Source: Pannonibacter tanglangensis (GTDB taxonomy: Bacteria; Pseudomonadota; Alphaproteobacteria; Rhizobiales; Stappiaceae). Taken from it: a stretch of DNA of 64,000 nt. A model generated the notes under the pieces. It was not told the DNA's origin, did not search any database, and saw only the letters and a program-made list of their open reading frames with translations. Where the stretch lies: assembly GCF_009915685.1 (NCBI RefSeq), contig NZ_JAABLP010000005.1; one strand, given 5' to 3'. How positions within the stretch are numbered: the first letter of the stretch is position 1; every line of letters starts with the position of its first letter. Positions 26,595 through 34,868 of this stretch are shown here, piece by piece. The position numbers were made by a program, and so were the translations under genes.

Positions 26595-27676
26595 CGCGAG
26601 ACAGCCAGCCGTCGGCTCGCAAGGTCCCGGCAGACCGGGGCGCCGTCCCCGCCTCCGACATGACCCACATCGTTCTTGCATTCGATGACAACAGGTTGAT
26701 CGGCGACCTGTTCGGGCAGTTCGACCAGAACCTCGCCCTGATCGAGCAGCGTCTCGGGGTCGATGCCGTGGCGCGCGGCAACCAGGTGACGCTGAAGGGC
26801 AAGCACAGCCAGTGCGAACAGGCCCGTCTTGCGCTGGAAGCGCTCTATCACCGCCTGCAGCAGGGCCACGAGATCCACCCGGCGGACGTGGACGGGGCGG
26901 TGCGCATGGCCGTTGCCGCCGACGCCCAGCTGCCGTTGCCCACCCTGGAGCCGAAGTCCCGGCTGGCCTTCGCGCAGGTCTCTACCCGCCGCAAGACCGT
27001 GGTCGCGCGCACCGCGGCCCAGGACGCCTACATCCGTTCCATGGACCGGGCCGACCTGATCTTCGGCACCGGCCCGGCCGGCACCGGCAAGACCTTCCTC
27101 GCGGTCGCCTATGCGGCGGCCCTGATCGAGCGCGGCGACGTGGCCCGTCTGATCCTGTCCCGTCCGGCTGTCGAGGCGGGCGAGCGGCTCGGCTTCCTTC
27201 CGGGCGACATGAAGGACAAGGTGGATCCCTACCTGCGGCCGCTCTATGACGCGCTCTACGAGATGATGCCTCCGGAAAAGGTCGATCGCGGCCTGCAGTC
27301 GGGCATGATCGAGGTGGCGCCGCTCGCCTTCATGCGTGGCCGCACCCTGTCGAACGCCGTGGTGCTCCTGGACGAGGCCCAGAACACCACGACGATGCAG
27401 ATGAAGATGTTCCTCACCCGCCTGGGCGAGAATTCCAAGATGATCGTCACCGGCGACCCCACCCAGGTCGACCTTCCGCCCGGCCAGAAGTCGGGCCTGC
27501 GCGAGGCTCTCGAGCTGCTGCCGGACATCGAGGGCGTCGCCCACGTCCAGTTCACCGAGGTCGACGTGGTGCGTCACGAACTCGTCGCGCGGATCGTCAA
27601 GGCCTATGACGACGCCAGCCGCGAGATGCTGCAGGACCGTGAGCGCCGCATCGAGGCCCGGGGAGAGCGGTCATGA
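26591..27676 (+). CDS. phoH: PhoH-family ATPase
   Basis: A 361-residue PhoH-like protein: an N-terminal KH-like segment (about 25-95), Walker A GTGPAGTGKTF (about 157-167) and Walker B VLLDEAQNTT (about 258-267). It resembles the helicase superfamily I core and is paired with YbeY across bacteria, which suggests a role in RNA processing or ribosome quality. The start is TTG at 26591, in the TTGA overlap with miaB and preceded by AAGGAGG 7 bases upstream; an ATG 23 codons later has no such site. ybeY overlaps its stop by 4 bases. Confidence 0.94.
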   Translation: MTRDSQPSARKVPADRGAVPASDMTHIVLAFDDNRLIGDLFGQFDQNLALIEQRLGVDAVARGNQVTLKGKHSQCEQARLALEALYHRLQQGHEIHPADVDGAVRMAVAADAQLPLPTLEPKSRLAFAQVSTRRKTVVARTAAQDAYIRSMDRADLIFGTGPAGTGKTFLAVAYAAALIERGDVARLILSRPAVEAGERLGFLPGDMKDKVDPYLRPLYDALYEMMPPEKVDRGLQSGMIEVAPLAFMRGRTLSNAVVLLDEAQNTTTMQMKMFLTRLGENSKMIVTGDPTQVDLPPGQKSGLREALELLPDIEGVAHVQFTEVDVVRHELVARIVKAYDDASREMLQDRERRIEARGERS

Positions 27677-28224
27677 CGGCCGGACCCGAGCTGGCAACCG
27701 CCGAGGACATCGTGATCGAGATTGCCATCGAGAGCGGTGACTGGCCGGACGAGGATCGGCTTTTTGCCCTGAGCGAGGCGGCCGTAGCGGCCGCCTTTGC
27801 CCGGGCCCCGCTCAAGGCGCTGCCGGAGTCCGAGCTGTCGCTGGTCTTCGTCGATGATGCGCGCATCCAGGAGCTCAATGCCGAGTGGCGCGGCAAGGAC
27901 AAGCCGACCAACGTCCTGTCCTTCCCCGGTGGAGAGCCGATGAACGGCGTGTTCGGACCGCTGCTCGGCGACATCATCTTTGCCTGGGAGACGGTTGCCC
28001 GCGAGGCGGTCGAGCAGGATGTTTCCTTCGACCATCATTTTTCTCACCTTGTTGTTCACGGACTCCTTCACCTTTTCGGGTATGATCACCAGATGGACGC
28101 CGAAGCCGAAGTGATGGAAGATCTCGAACGGCAGATCCTGGCGGATCTCGGCATTGCCGATCCCTATGCCGATGCCCCGCTCGTGGCCGATGATCCGGCC
28201 ACCGGCGCGGCACCGGCGCATTGA
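27673..28224 (+). CDS. ybeY: Endoribonuclease YbeY (rRNA maturation factor)
   Basis: YbeY is a metal-dependent RNase for 16S rRNA 3' maturation and ribosome quality control. The 183-residue product has the zinc-binding HGLLHLFGYDH motif (HxxxHxxxxxH, about 134-144) and the conserved LNAEWRGKDKPTNVLSFP block (about 73-90). The start overlaps phoH (ATGA). The DNA for HLVVHGLLHLFGYDH is visibly AT-richer than its surroundings, which follows from the conserved residues. A short acidic/Ala tail follows the domain. Confidence 0.95.
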   Translation: MTAGPELATAEDIVIEIAIESGDWPDEDRLFALSEAAVAAAFARAPLKALPESELSLVFVDDARIQELNAEWRGKDKPTNVLSFPGGEPMNGVFGPLLGDIIFAWETVAREAVEQDVSFDHHFSHLVVHGLLHLFGYDHQMDAEAEVMEDLERQILADLGIADPYADAPLVADDPATGAAPAH

Positions 28225-28236
28225 CAGACTGGACAA

Positions 28237-29367
28237 ATGAACGTCTCTGAAAGCCGAAGTATCGAGGCGCAGCCCAATTCCGTGACGGCGACAGCCGACA
28301 CGCGGGACAGCGCCGATCCGCGATCTCCCGAGCCCCGAAAATCGGGGCCATTTGCCCGGATGATCGGGCATTTCCTGCGTCTGCGCCGGGGATCCGGGGC
28401 CACCTTGCGCGAAAACCTCGAGGACGAGCTTGCGCGCGATACCGGCTCCGATGCTGCCTTCTCTCCGGAAGAGCGGATGCTTCTCGGAAACATCCTGCGC
28501 CTGCGCGGCCTGCGCGTCGATGACGTCATGGTCCCGCGCGCCGACATCGTCGCCGTCGATGACGGCATCAGCCTCGGGCGGCTGCTGGAGGTGTTCCGGA
28601 CCAACGGTCACTCGCGCCTGCCGGTCTATCACGAGACGCTCGACGATCCGCGCGGCATGATCCACATCAAGGACCTGATGGCCTATGTGACCGGCGTGAC
28701 CGGTCCGGCCCGCGCCGGGGATGCCGGCAGCGCAGGCGGTTCGGGCAGTTCGGCCGGCCTCGGCATCGATCTGGCGAAGGTGGACCTGTCCACGTCCCTG
28801 GCCGAAACCGGTCTGCTGCGCTCGCTCCTGTTCGTTCCGCCGTCGATGCCGGCAACCGATCTGATGGCCAAGATGCAGGCCAGCCGCGTGCAGATGGCTC
28901 TCGTCATCGACGAGTATGGCGGCACGGACGGCCTTGTCTCGCTCGAGGACATTGTCGAGACCGTGGTCGGCGACATCGAGGACGAGCATGACGAGGACCA
29001 GGAATCCATGCTCCTGTCGGCCGGCGACGGGATCTGGATCGCCGATCCGCGCATACCCCTGGAGGACCTGTCCGAGCAGATCGGCACCGACTTCAATGTC
29101 GGCGAGGTCGCGGAAGAGGTCGACACGCTCGGCGGTCTCCTGTTCACCATCGTCGGACGGGTTCCGGTGCGCGGCGAGCTGATCGCGCCCCGGGAATTCC
29201 CCGGCTTCGAGTTCGAGATCCTCGATGCCGATCCGCGCCGGATCAAGCGCCTGCGCGTGCGCCGCCGCCGGACCGACAAGCTGGCCGTGGATCCGCGCCG
29301 CCGCCAGAAGCGTGGCGAGAAACCGGCCGACGACGTGGCCGAGGAGACGACACCGACCGCCGGGTGA
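28237..29367 (+). CDS. CorC/HlyC-family CBS-domain protein
   Basis: A 376-residue cytoplasmic protein with two CBS domains (about 95-150 and 205-265) and a C-terminal CorC/HlyC transporter-associated domain (about 275-360). It begins its core with LRGLRVDDVMVPRADIVAVDD, the CorC hallmark. Such proteins are linked to Mg2+/Co2+ efflux and bind adenosine nucleotides. No DUF21 membrane domain is present. A Gly/Ser-rich insert sits between the CBS repeats (about 155-180). It is followed by lnt, the widespread ybeY-corC-lnt order. Confidence 0.92.
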   Translation: MNVSESRSIEAQPNSVTATADTRDSADPRSPEPRKSGPFARMIGHFLRLRRGSGATLRENLEDELARDTGSDAAFSPEERMLLGNILRLRGLRVDDVMVPRADIVAVDDGISLGRLLEVFRTNGHSRLPVYHETLDDPRGMIHIKDLMAYVTGVTGPARAGDAGSAGGSGSSAGLGIDLAKVDLSTSLAETGLLRSLLFVPPSMPATDLMAKMQASRVQMALVIDEYGGTDGLVSLEDIVETVVGDIEDEHDEDQESMLLSAGDGIWIADPRIPLEDLSEQIGTDFNVGEVAEEVDTLGGLLFTIVGRVPVRGELIAPREFPGFEFEILDADPRRIKRLRVRRRRTDKLAVDPRRRQKRGEKPADDVAEETTPTAG

Positions 29368-29461
29368 TCCGGCGGTCGGGGGTCCAGGGGCCCGGGCGGC
29401 TTGACCGGCTGGCTGCTGCGTCGCAACTGTAGCCGCAGCCTCGCAACCGGACCGATTCGCC

Positions 29462-31078
29462 ATGACAGCGCTGCTTGCCCGCCTCCACAGCCTGCCGGGG
29501 GCCTTCCTCCTTGCGCAGGGGCCGAAACGCTGGGCGCTGGCCTTTGCCGCGGGCGCCTTCGCCGTACTGGCCCTTCCACCCTACGGACATCTCGCAGCCC
29601 TGTTCGTCAGCCTGCCCGTGCTCGTCTGGCTGCTGGACGGCGCGGCCGGGGCCAGCGGACGGCTCTCGGGCGGCCGGCGGCTGCGCGCGGGCTTCGCGAT
29701 CGGCTGGTGGTTCGGCTTCGGCTATTTCCTGGCCGGGCTCTGGTGGATCGGCCTTGCCTTTCTCGTCGAGGCCGACCGGTTCGCCTGGATGATTCCCTTC
29801 GCGGTCACGCTGCTGCCGGCTGGCCTGGCGCTGTTCCACGGTCTTGCGCTCGCCCTTGCAACCCGCTTCTGGCCGGAGCGCTGGACGCGGATCGCGGTCC
29901 TCGCCGGCATGCTGTCGCTGTCGGACTGGCTGCGCGGCCATGTCCTGACCGGGTTCCCGTGGAATGCCTTCGGCTATGCGACGGCCGAAATCCTGCCGCT
30001 TGCCCAGCTCGGCAGCCTGTTCGGCGTCTACGGGACCGGCGCGCTGCTGCTGGTCCTTGCAGCCGCGCCCGGCCTGCTGGTCGACGGGCGGCGGTCCGGT
30101 GTCGCCGGTCTGGCGCTGGCGCTCTGCGGTGTCGGGACTGCCTTTGTCTGGGGACAGGTGCGACTAAATGGCACAGAGGGTCTCGTTGACCCGACAATCT
30201 CCGTTCGCGTCATACAACCGTCTATCGCGCAAAGCGAGAAATGGAAGCCTGAAAACCGTCTCCCGATCTTCCGGAGCTACCTTGGGTTGAGTTCATCCGC
30301 ACGTGGTGATGCTGATCTTCCGGCAACCCGGCGTGTGTATGTCTGGCCAGAATCTGCCTTTCCTTTCCTGCTGACGCAAGAACCGGAAGCAATCGCCGAA
30401 ATAGACGGTCTGCTGGAGAAGGACGAGATCCTGATCACGGGAGCAATCCGGGCTGAGAGAAACCCGGATGGTGTAAATTATTATAACAGCATCTACGTCA
30501 TTTCCGATGGGGGCACGATCGTCGATGCCTATGACAAGGTCCGCCTCGTTCCCTTCGGCGAATACCTGCCGCTTGCCGATGTGCTGGAAACGCTGGGTCT
30601 GCGGGCTCTGGTCAATGCGCCGAACCCTTTCCGGGCCGGATACGCGCATACCGTGCTCGGGTCCGGTGGGCTGCCCGCCTTCTTGCCGCTGATCTGTTAC
30701 GAGGTCATTTTCCCGCAAGTGCCGGGCGAAGTTGGCTCACGGCCCAAGTGGTTGGTAAATCTGACAAATGATGCCTGGTTTGGCGATACCGCCGGCCCCT
30801 ACCAGCATTTCGCCCAGGCAAGGTTTCGCGCGATCGAACAGGGACTTCCGCTGGTCCGCTCGGCCAACACCGGGATTTCTGCCGTGGTGGATGCCTATGG
30901 GCGCCCAGTCGAGATCCTTGCGCCGTTCGTGACCGGGGCCATCGAGACTGCCCTTCCGGCCGCGCTGGAGCCGACGGTCTACGCCCGGTATGGGGACTTG
31001 TCCTACCTCGCAATTTTGCTCATTTTTACTGCAATATTTACTTTAGGACGCTTCAACCTCTCCTCGCGTCATAATTGA
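29462..31078 (+). CDS. lnt: Apolipoprotein N-acyltransferase
   Basis: Lnt adds the third acyl chain to bacterial lipoproteins at the inner membrane. The 538-residue protein has an N-terminal set of membrane helices (about 25-235) and a nitrilase-like catalytic domain (about 245-500) with the expected triad: Glu in WPESAFPFLL, Lys in AYDKVRLVPFGEYLP and Cys in LPLICYEVIFP. A last helix lies at about 510-530. Base composition changes inside the gene: by eye the first 700 bp are near 70% GC, while patches at 30165-30500, 30690-30790 and 31000-31078 fall to about 40-55% and use codons such as TTA, AAT and TAT that are rare nearby. Confidence 0.95.
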   Translation: MTALLARLHSLPGAFLLAQGPKRWALAFAAGAFAVLALPPYGHLAALFVSLPVLVWLLDGAAGASGRLSGGRRLRAGFAIGWWFGFGYFLAGLWWIGLAFLVEADRFAWMIPFAVTLLPAGLALFHGLALALATRFWPERWTRIAVLAGMLSLSDWLRGHVLTGFPWNAFGYATAEILPLAQLGSLFGVYGTGALLLVLAAAPGLLVDGRRSGVAGLALALCGVGTAFVWGQVRLNGTEGLVDPTISVRVIQPSIAQSEKWKPENRLPIFRSYLGLSSSARGDADLPATRRVYVWPESAFPFLLTQEPEAIAEIDGLLEKDEILITGAIRAERNPDGVNYYNSIYVISDGGTIVDAYDKVRLVPFGEYLPLADVLETLGLRALVNAPNPFRAGYAHTVLGSGGLPAFLPLICYEVIFPQVPGEVGSRPKWLVNLTNDAWFGDTAGPYQHFAQARFRAIEQGLPLVRSANTGISAVVDAYGRPVEILAPFVTGAIETALPAALEPTVYARYGDLSYLAILLIFTAIFTLGRFNLSSRHN

Positions 31079-31269
31079 TATTGAACACGCGAGTCCGCGC
31101 GCATAGTGTAGTACAACCGCTGCACCAACAGGTGGCAGTGGGACGGACCAGAGCCGAGAGGACCCGGGATGACTTTCGCTTGGCAAGCGTCAGGCAAGGT
31201 TACCGGTGCGGTCTGGCTTCGCGTTTAAACCAGGGCGGACTTCCGCAGGAACAGTGAAAGACGAGGGCG

Positions 31270-31677
31270 ATGCCCAGCAAGAAAGCACCCAACCCGATTG
31301 ATGTGCATGTCGGCAGCCGCGTCCGGCTCCGCCGCATGATGCTCGGCATGAGCCAGGAAAAGCTTGGCGAGAGCCTCGGCATCACGTTCCAGCAGATCCA
31401 GAAGTACGAAAAGGGCACCAACCGCATCGGCGCCTCGCGCCTGCAGCACATCTCGAGCGTGCTCAAGGTGCCGGTTGCCTTCTTCTTCGAGGATGCCCCG
31501 GGCTCGCCGGACGACTTCGAGGGCTTCGGCGAATCGCAGCCGACGTCCTATGTCGTCGACTTCCTGTCCTCCTCCGAGGGACTGTCGCTCAACAAGGCCT
31601 TCGTGCGCATCGAGGACCCGAAGGTCCGCCGCCGGATCGTCGATCTGGTCCGCGCGCTTGCCGGCGACGACGCCTGA
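31270..31677 (+). CDS. XRE-family helix-turn-helix transcription regulator
   Basis: A 135-residue DNA-binding protein. Its N-terminal Cro/CI helix-turn-helix (about 13-70) contains MSQEKLGESLGITFQQIQKYEKGTNR, highly conserved in alphaproteobacteria; the C-terminal half is acidic. Close relatives sit at the same lnt-metK locus in rhizobia and have been called PhrR or SdrA-like; the target genes here are unknown. The ATG at 31270 follows GAGGG. The upstream 191 bp are AT-richer than usual. A long hairpin separates it from metK. Confidence 0.88.
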   Translation: MPSKKAPNPIDVHVGSRVRLRRMMLGMSQEKLGESLGITFQQIQKYEKGTNRIGASRLQHISSVLKVPVAFFFEDAPGSPDDFEGFGESQPTSYVVDFLSSSEGLSLNKAFVRIEDPKVRRRIVDLVRALAGDDA

Positions 31678-31686
31678 ACCCGGAAC

Positions 31687-31735
31687 GCACTGCGCGGGCC
31701 CGTAACCATCGGGTGAGGCTTGCTGCGCGCAGTGC
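31687..31735. other. Long stem-loop between the XRE gene and metK
   Basis: GCACTGCGCG (31687-31696) pairs perfectly with CGCGCAGTGC (31726-31735), enclosing an inner CCCG/CGGG stem. No T-tract follows, so it may be a factor-dependent terminator, an mRNA stabiliser or a metK leader structure. I could not match it to a SAM-II or SAM/SAH riboswitch. Confidence 0.45.
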
Positions 31736-31828
31736 TTGACGCCGGCCTCTCCAATCTGGTTCATGGCGCACTGGAGCGGTGGGTTCTCCGCCGGCTCTTG
31801 CCCAACTTTCCCAGAAGGACGTCAGGCC

Positions 31829-33001
31829 ATGGCCCGTCAGGACTATCTCTTCACCTCCGAGTCCGTTTCGGAGGGGCACCCGGACAAGGTGTGCGACCGA
31901 ATTTCCGATGCCGTCGTTGACGCTTACCTGCGTGAAATGCCGGAAGCGCGTGTTGCCTGCGAGACGCTGGCGACCACCAACCGCATCGTCATCGCCGGCG
32001 AGACCCGCGGCCCGGCGACCATCACCAAGGATTACATCGCCCATCTGGCGCGTCTGGCCGTGAAGGACATCGGCTACACCCAGGAAGGCTTCCACTGGGA
32101 GACCTGCGACATCGCCGTGCACCTGCATGGCCAGTCGGCGCACATCGCCCAGGGCGTGGATGCCTCGGGCAACAAGGACGAGGGCGCTGGCGACCAGGGC
32201 ATCATGTTCGGCTATGCCTGCCGCGAGACCCCGGACTTCATGCCGGCTCCGATCTTCTATGCCCACAAGATCCTGCGCCTCCTCGCCGATGTCCGCAAGT
32301 CGGGCCGCGAACCGGTGCTCGGCCCGGATGCCAAGAGCCAGGTGACCGTTCGCTATGTCAACGGCAAGCCGGTCGGCGTGACCTCGATCGTCCTCTCGAC
32401 CCAGCATCTGGACGCCACCCTGTCCTCCGCCGACGTGCGCAAGATCGTCGAGCCCTACATCCGCTCCGCCCTTCCGGACGGCTGGATCGACGCCTCGACC
32501 GTCTGGCACGTCAACCCGACCGGTGCCTTCGTCATCGGCGGCCCGGATGGCGACTGCGGCCTGACCGGCCGCAAGATCATCGTCGACACCTACGGCGGCG
32601 CGGCCCCGCATGGCGGCGGCGCCTTCTCCGGCAAGGACCCGACCAAGGTGGACCGCTCGGCCGCCTATGCCGCCCGCTACCTCGCCAAGAACGTGGTTGC
32701 GGCCGAGCTGGCCGACCGCTGCACCATCCAGCTGTCCTACGCCATCGGTGTTGCCGAGCCCCTGTCGGTCTATGTCGACCTGCACGGCACCGGCCAGTGT
32801 GACGAAGCCAAGCTCGAGAAGAGCCTGCGCGACGTCATGCGCCTGACCCCGCGCGGCATCCGCGAGCACCTGAAGCTCAACGCCCCGATCTACGAGCGCA
32901 CCTCCGCCTACGGCCACTTCGGCCGCGAGCCGGATGCCGATGGCGGCTTCACCTGGGAAAAGCTGGATCTGGTCAGCGCCCTGCGCAGCGCGCTCGCCTG
33001 A
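31829..33001 (+). CDS. metK: S-adenosylmethionine synthetase
   Basis: MetK makes SAM from methionine and ATP. The 390-residue protein begins MARQDYLFTSESVSEGHPDK, and has GAGDQGIMFGYA (about 117-128, the ATP/methionine-binding hexapeptide region) and the GGGAFSGKDPTKVDRS phosphate loop (about 264-279). Length matches the family. The ATG at 31829 follows AAGGACG; an upstream extension of the frame is non-coding. Many methyltransferases in the window (miaB, trmB, pmtA, ubiE) use its product, though co-regulation is not shown. A hairpin follows it. Confidence 0.98.
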   Translation: MARQDYLFTSESVSEGHPDKVCDRISDAVVDAYLREMPEARVACETLATTNRIVIAGETRGPATITKDYIAHLARLAVKDIGYTQEGFHWETCDIAVHLHGQSAHIAQGVDASGNKDEGAGDQGIMFGYACRETPDFMPAPIFYAHKILRLLADVRKSGREPVLGPDAKSQVTVRYVNGKPVGVTSIVLSTQHLDATLSSADVRKIVEPYIRSALPDGWIDASTVWHVNPTGAFVIGGPDGDCGLTGRKIIVDTYGGAAPHGGGAFSGKDPTKVDRSAAYAARYLAKNVVAAELADRCTIQLSYAIGVAEPLSVYVDLHGTGQCDEAKLEKSLRDVMRLTPRGIREHLKLNAPIYERTSAYGHFGREPDADGGFTWEKLDLVSALRSALA

Positions 33002-33024
33002 TCCCTTCTGACCTGATGACATCC

Positions 33025-33060
33025 CCGCGCCGGCCGCTGAAAGGTGGTCGGCGCGGCCGT
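33025..33060 (+). terminator. Terminator-like hairpin between metK and trmB
   Basis: CCGCGCCGGCC (33025-33035) pairs with GGTCGGCGCGG (33046-33056) with a single G-T wobble, followed by CCGTTT. The weak T-tract suggests partial termination. Confidence 0.45.
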
Positions 33061-33065
33061 TTGAG

Positions 33066-33767
33066 ATGCAGCACACGGCCATGACCGACTTCTACGATGG
33101 ATCCTTCTACGGCCGCCGCATGGGCAAGCCGCTGACCCCGCGCCAGCGCGGCCTCATGGACACGGACATGCCGCGGCTGCGCCTCGACCTGTCTCTCCCT
33201 GCGCCGGCCGCTCTGGCCGGCCTGTTCGAGGCCCCTGTCCGCGAAGTCTGGCTCGAGGTGGGCTTCGGTGGCGGTGAGCATCTGATCCACCGCGCCGTCG
33301 AGAACCCGCAGGTCGGCTTCATCGGGGTTGAACCCTTCGTCACCTCCATGGCCAAGGCCCTGACCGAGGTGGTGGATCGGGGCCTTGGCAACGTGCGGCT
33401 CTATGACGACGATGCCATCAAACTGCTCGACTGGCTGCCGGAAGCGAGCCTCTCGCGCGCTTATCAGCTTTATCCGGATCCCTGGCCGAAGAAGCGGCAC
33501 TGGAAGCGGCGCTTCATCAATGCGCAGAACCTGGACCGCTATGCGCGGGCGCTGAAGCCGGGCACGGAGTTCCGGTTTGCCAGCGACATCGACACCTATG
33601 TCGACTGGGCGCTGCGGCACATCCGGGATCACGAGGCCTTTGACTGGACTGCGGAAACGGCCGACGACTGGCGCCTGCCCTGGCCGACCTGGCCAGGCAC
33701 GCGCTATGAGGCCAAGGCGCTGCGCGAGGGCCGCGTGCCGCGATACCTGACATTCCGTCGCCGCTAG
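33066..33767 (+). CDS. trmB: tRNA (guanine-N7-)-methyltransferase
   Basis: TrmB forms m7G46 in the variable loop of tRNAs using SAM. The 233-residue product has the SAM motif WLEVGFGGGEHLIH (about 61-74), IGVEPF, and the conserved YPDPWPKKRHWKRRF block (about 137-151) that binds tRNA. The ATG at 33066 is used although no strong ribosome-binding site is seen; a second ATG at 33081 starts the conserved part. It follows metK by 64 bp. Confidence 0.95.
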   Translation: MQHTAMTDFYDGSFYGRRMGKPLTPRQRGLMDTDMPRLRLDLSLPAPAALAGLFEAPVREVWLEVGFGGGEHLIHRAVENPQVGFIGVEPFVTSMAKALTEVVDRGLGNVRLYDDDAIKLLDWLPEASLSRAYQLYPDPWPKKRHWKRRFINAQNLDRYARALKPGTEFRFASDIDTYVDWALRHIRDHEAFDWTAETADDWRLPWPTWPGTRYEAKALREGRVPRYLTFRRR

Positions 33768-33803
33768 CCGGAGCGGATGCGGTGCCCGCCGGCGGGATAT
33801 TCC

Positions 33804-33831
33804 TTGCATTTCCGCCGGAACCGCGTATATA
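33804..33831 (+). promoter_or_regulatory. Probable promoter of the rimP-nusA-infB operon
   Basis: TTGCAT (33804-33809) and TATATA (33826-33831) are separated by 16 bases, about 200 bp before the rimP start. The sequence also resembles the CTTG-N-TATATAG heat-shock form, so sigma choice is not certain. Confidence 0.55.
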
Positions 33832-34029
33832 GACGCCATTCATCTTCTCCAGCGGCTCGATGAGGGCAGTTTGAGGGTGGGCCCGAGAAGGACCCGCTCT
33901 TTTTTGTTTATCCGCACCGCTGGTCAGACTGGCCTGGCCCCTGCACACCGCAGGAACATATCTAGGGCCTGTTCCCCAAGGCCGGACCGTCGTGTCCGGT
34001 GGAACAGGCTCCAGCCACAGGAGACTGGC

Positions 34030-34695
34030 GTGAGCCTGAATGAAGCCCGCATCGTGACCGAACAGGGCCTCGACGCCCGTGTTGCGGCCATCGTCGAACC
34101 GGTGATCAACGATCTCGGCTACCGGCTGGTGCGCGTCAAGATCAGCGCAGCCAACGGCTGCACGCTGCAGATCATGGCCGAACGGCCGGACGGCACCATG
34201 AGCGTCGTCGACTGCGAGGAAATCAGCCGTGCGGTGTCGCCGGCCCTCGATGTCGATGACCCGATCAACCGCGCCTACCATCTGGAGATCTCCTCGCCGG
34301 GGATCGACCGTCCGCTGGTGCGCGAGAGCGATTTCATCCGCTGGGCCGGCCACGAGGCCAAGGTCGAGATGACCGTTCCGCTGGATGGCCGCAAGCGCTT
34401 CCGCGGCATCCTCACGGGTGTCGAGGCCGGCCAGGCCATCCTGCGCCTGATCGACGCCCCGGAGGGGGCGGTGAACCCGGTGCTGCTGCCGCTGACCGAC
34501 ATCGCCGAGGCCCGCCTGATCCTGACGGACGACCTGATCCGCGCGGCCCTGCGGGCCGAGAAGGCGGCGCTGTCGGCCCGTGGCATCGACACGTCCGACC
34601 TGCCGGATGAAGACGACGACATCGAATTCGAGTATGACGCCGCGGACGAGGACGACGACGACGCGGAAGATGAGGGCCCCGGCCGGGCCAACTGA
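34030..34695 (+). CDS. rimP: Ribosome maturation factor RimP
   Basis: RimP helps assemble the 30S subunit. The 221-residue product has the conserved ISSPGIDRPLV motif (about 89-99) and a two-domain RimP fold. I chose the GTG at 34030 because AGGAGA lies 8 bases upstream; the frame runs further up without family similarity. The C-terminal 40 residues are extremely acidic (DEDDDIEFEY, DEDDDDAEDE). The stop codon lies inside the first copy of a 34-bp tandem repeat. It is the first gene of the nusA operon. Confidence 0.95.
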   Translation: MSLNEARIVTEQGLDARVAAIVEPVINDLGYRLVRVKISAANGCTLQIMAERPDGTMSVVDCEEISRAVSPALDVDDPINRAYHLEISSPGIDRPLVRESDFIRWAGHEAKVEMTVPLDGRKRFRGILTGVEAGQAILRLIDAPEGAVNPVLLPLTDIAEARLILTDDLIRAALRAEKAALSARGIDTSDLPDEDDDIEFEYDAADEDDDDAEDEGPGRAN

Positions 34696-34784
34696 CCCGG
34701 CCAGAGACCCAATGGACCGGGCCAACTGACCCGGCCAGAGACCCAATGGACCGGGCCAACTGACCCGGCCAGAGACGCGATGGA
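34683..34784. repeat. 34-bp tandem repeat, three copies, starting in the rimP stop region
   Basis: The unit begins CCGGGCCAACTGACCCGGCC and ends AGAGACCCAATGGA. Copies are at 34683-34716, 34717-34750 and 34751-34784; the first two are identical and the third differs at three bases (cgcga for cccaa). Each unit can form a CCGGG/CCCGG hairpin. The first copy encodes the last residues and stop codon of rimP. Confidence 0.9.
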
Positions 34785-34868
34785 CCGGGTCTCCGACCCG
34801 ACCGGGCGGCCACAGACCAGACAGAATGGGATGCGCAGCGCAAACGGCGCGCAAGAGGAGTGACGAGA

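Noticed and set aside
31678..31828. SAM-responsive riboswitch (SAM-II or SAM/SAH) upstream of metK
   Set aside because: I looked for the conserved core bases and pseudoknot pairings and could not match them. Only a generic long hairpin is present.
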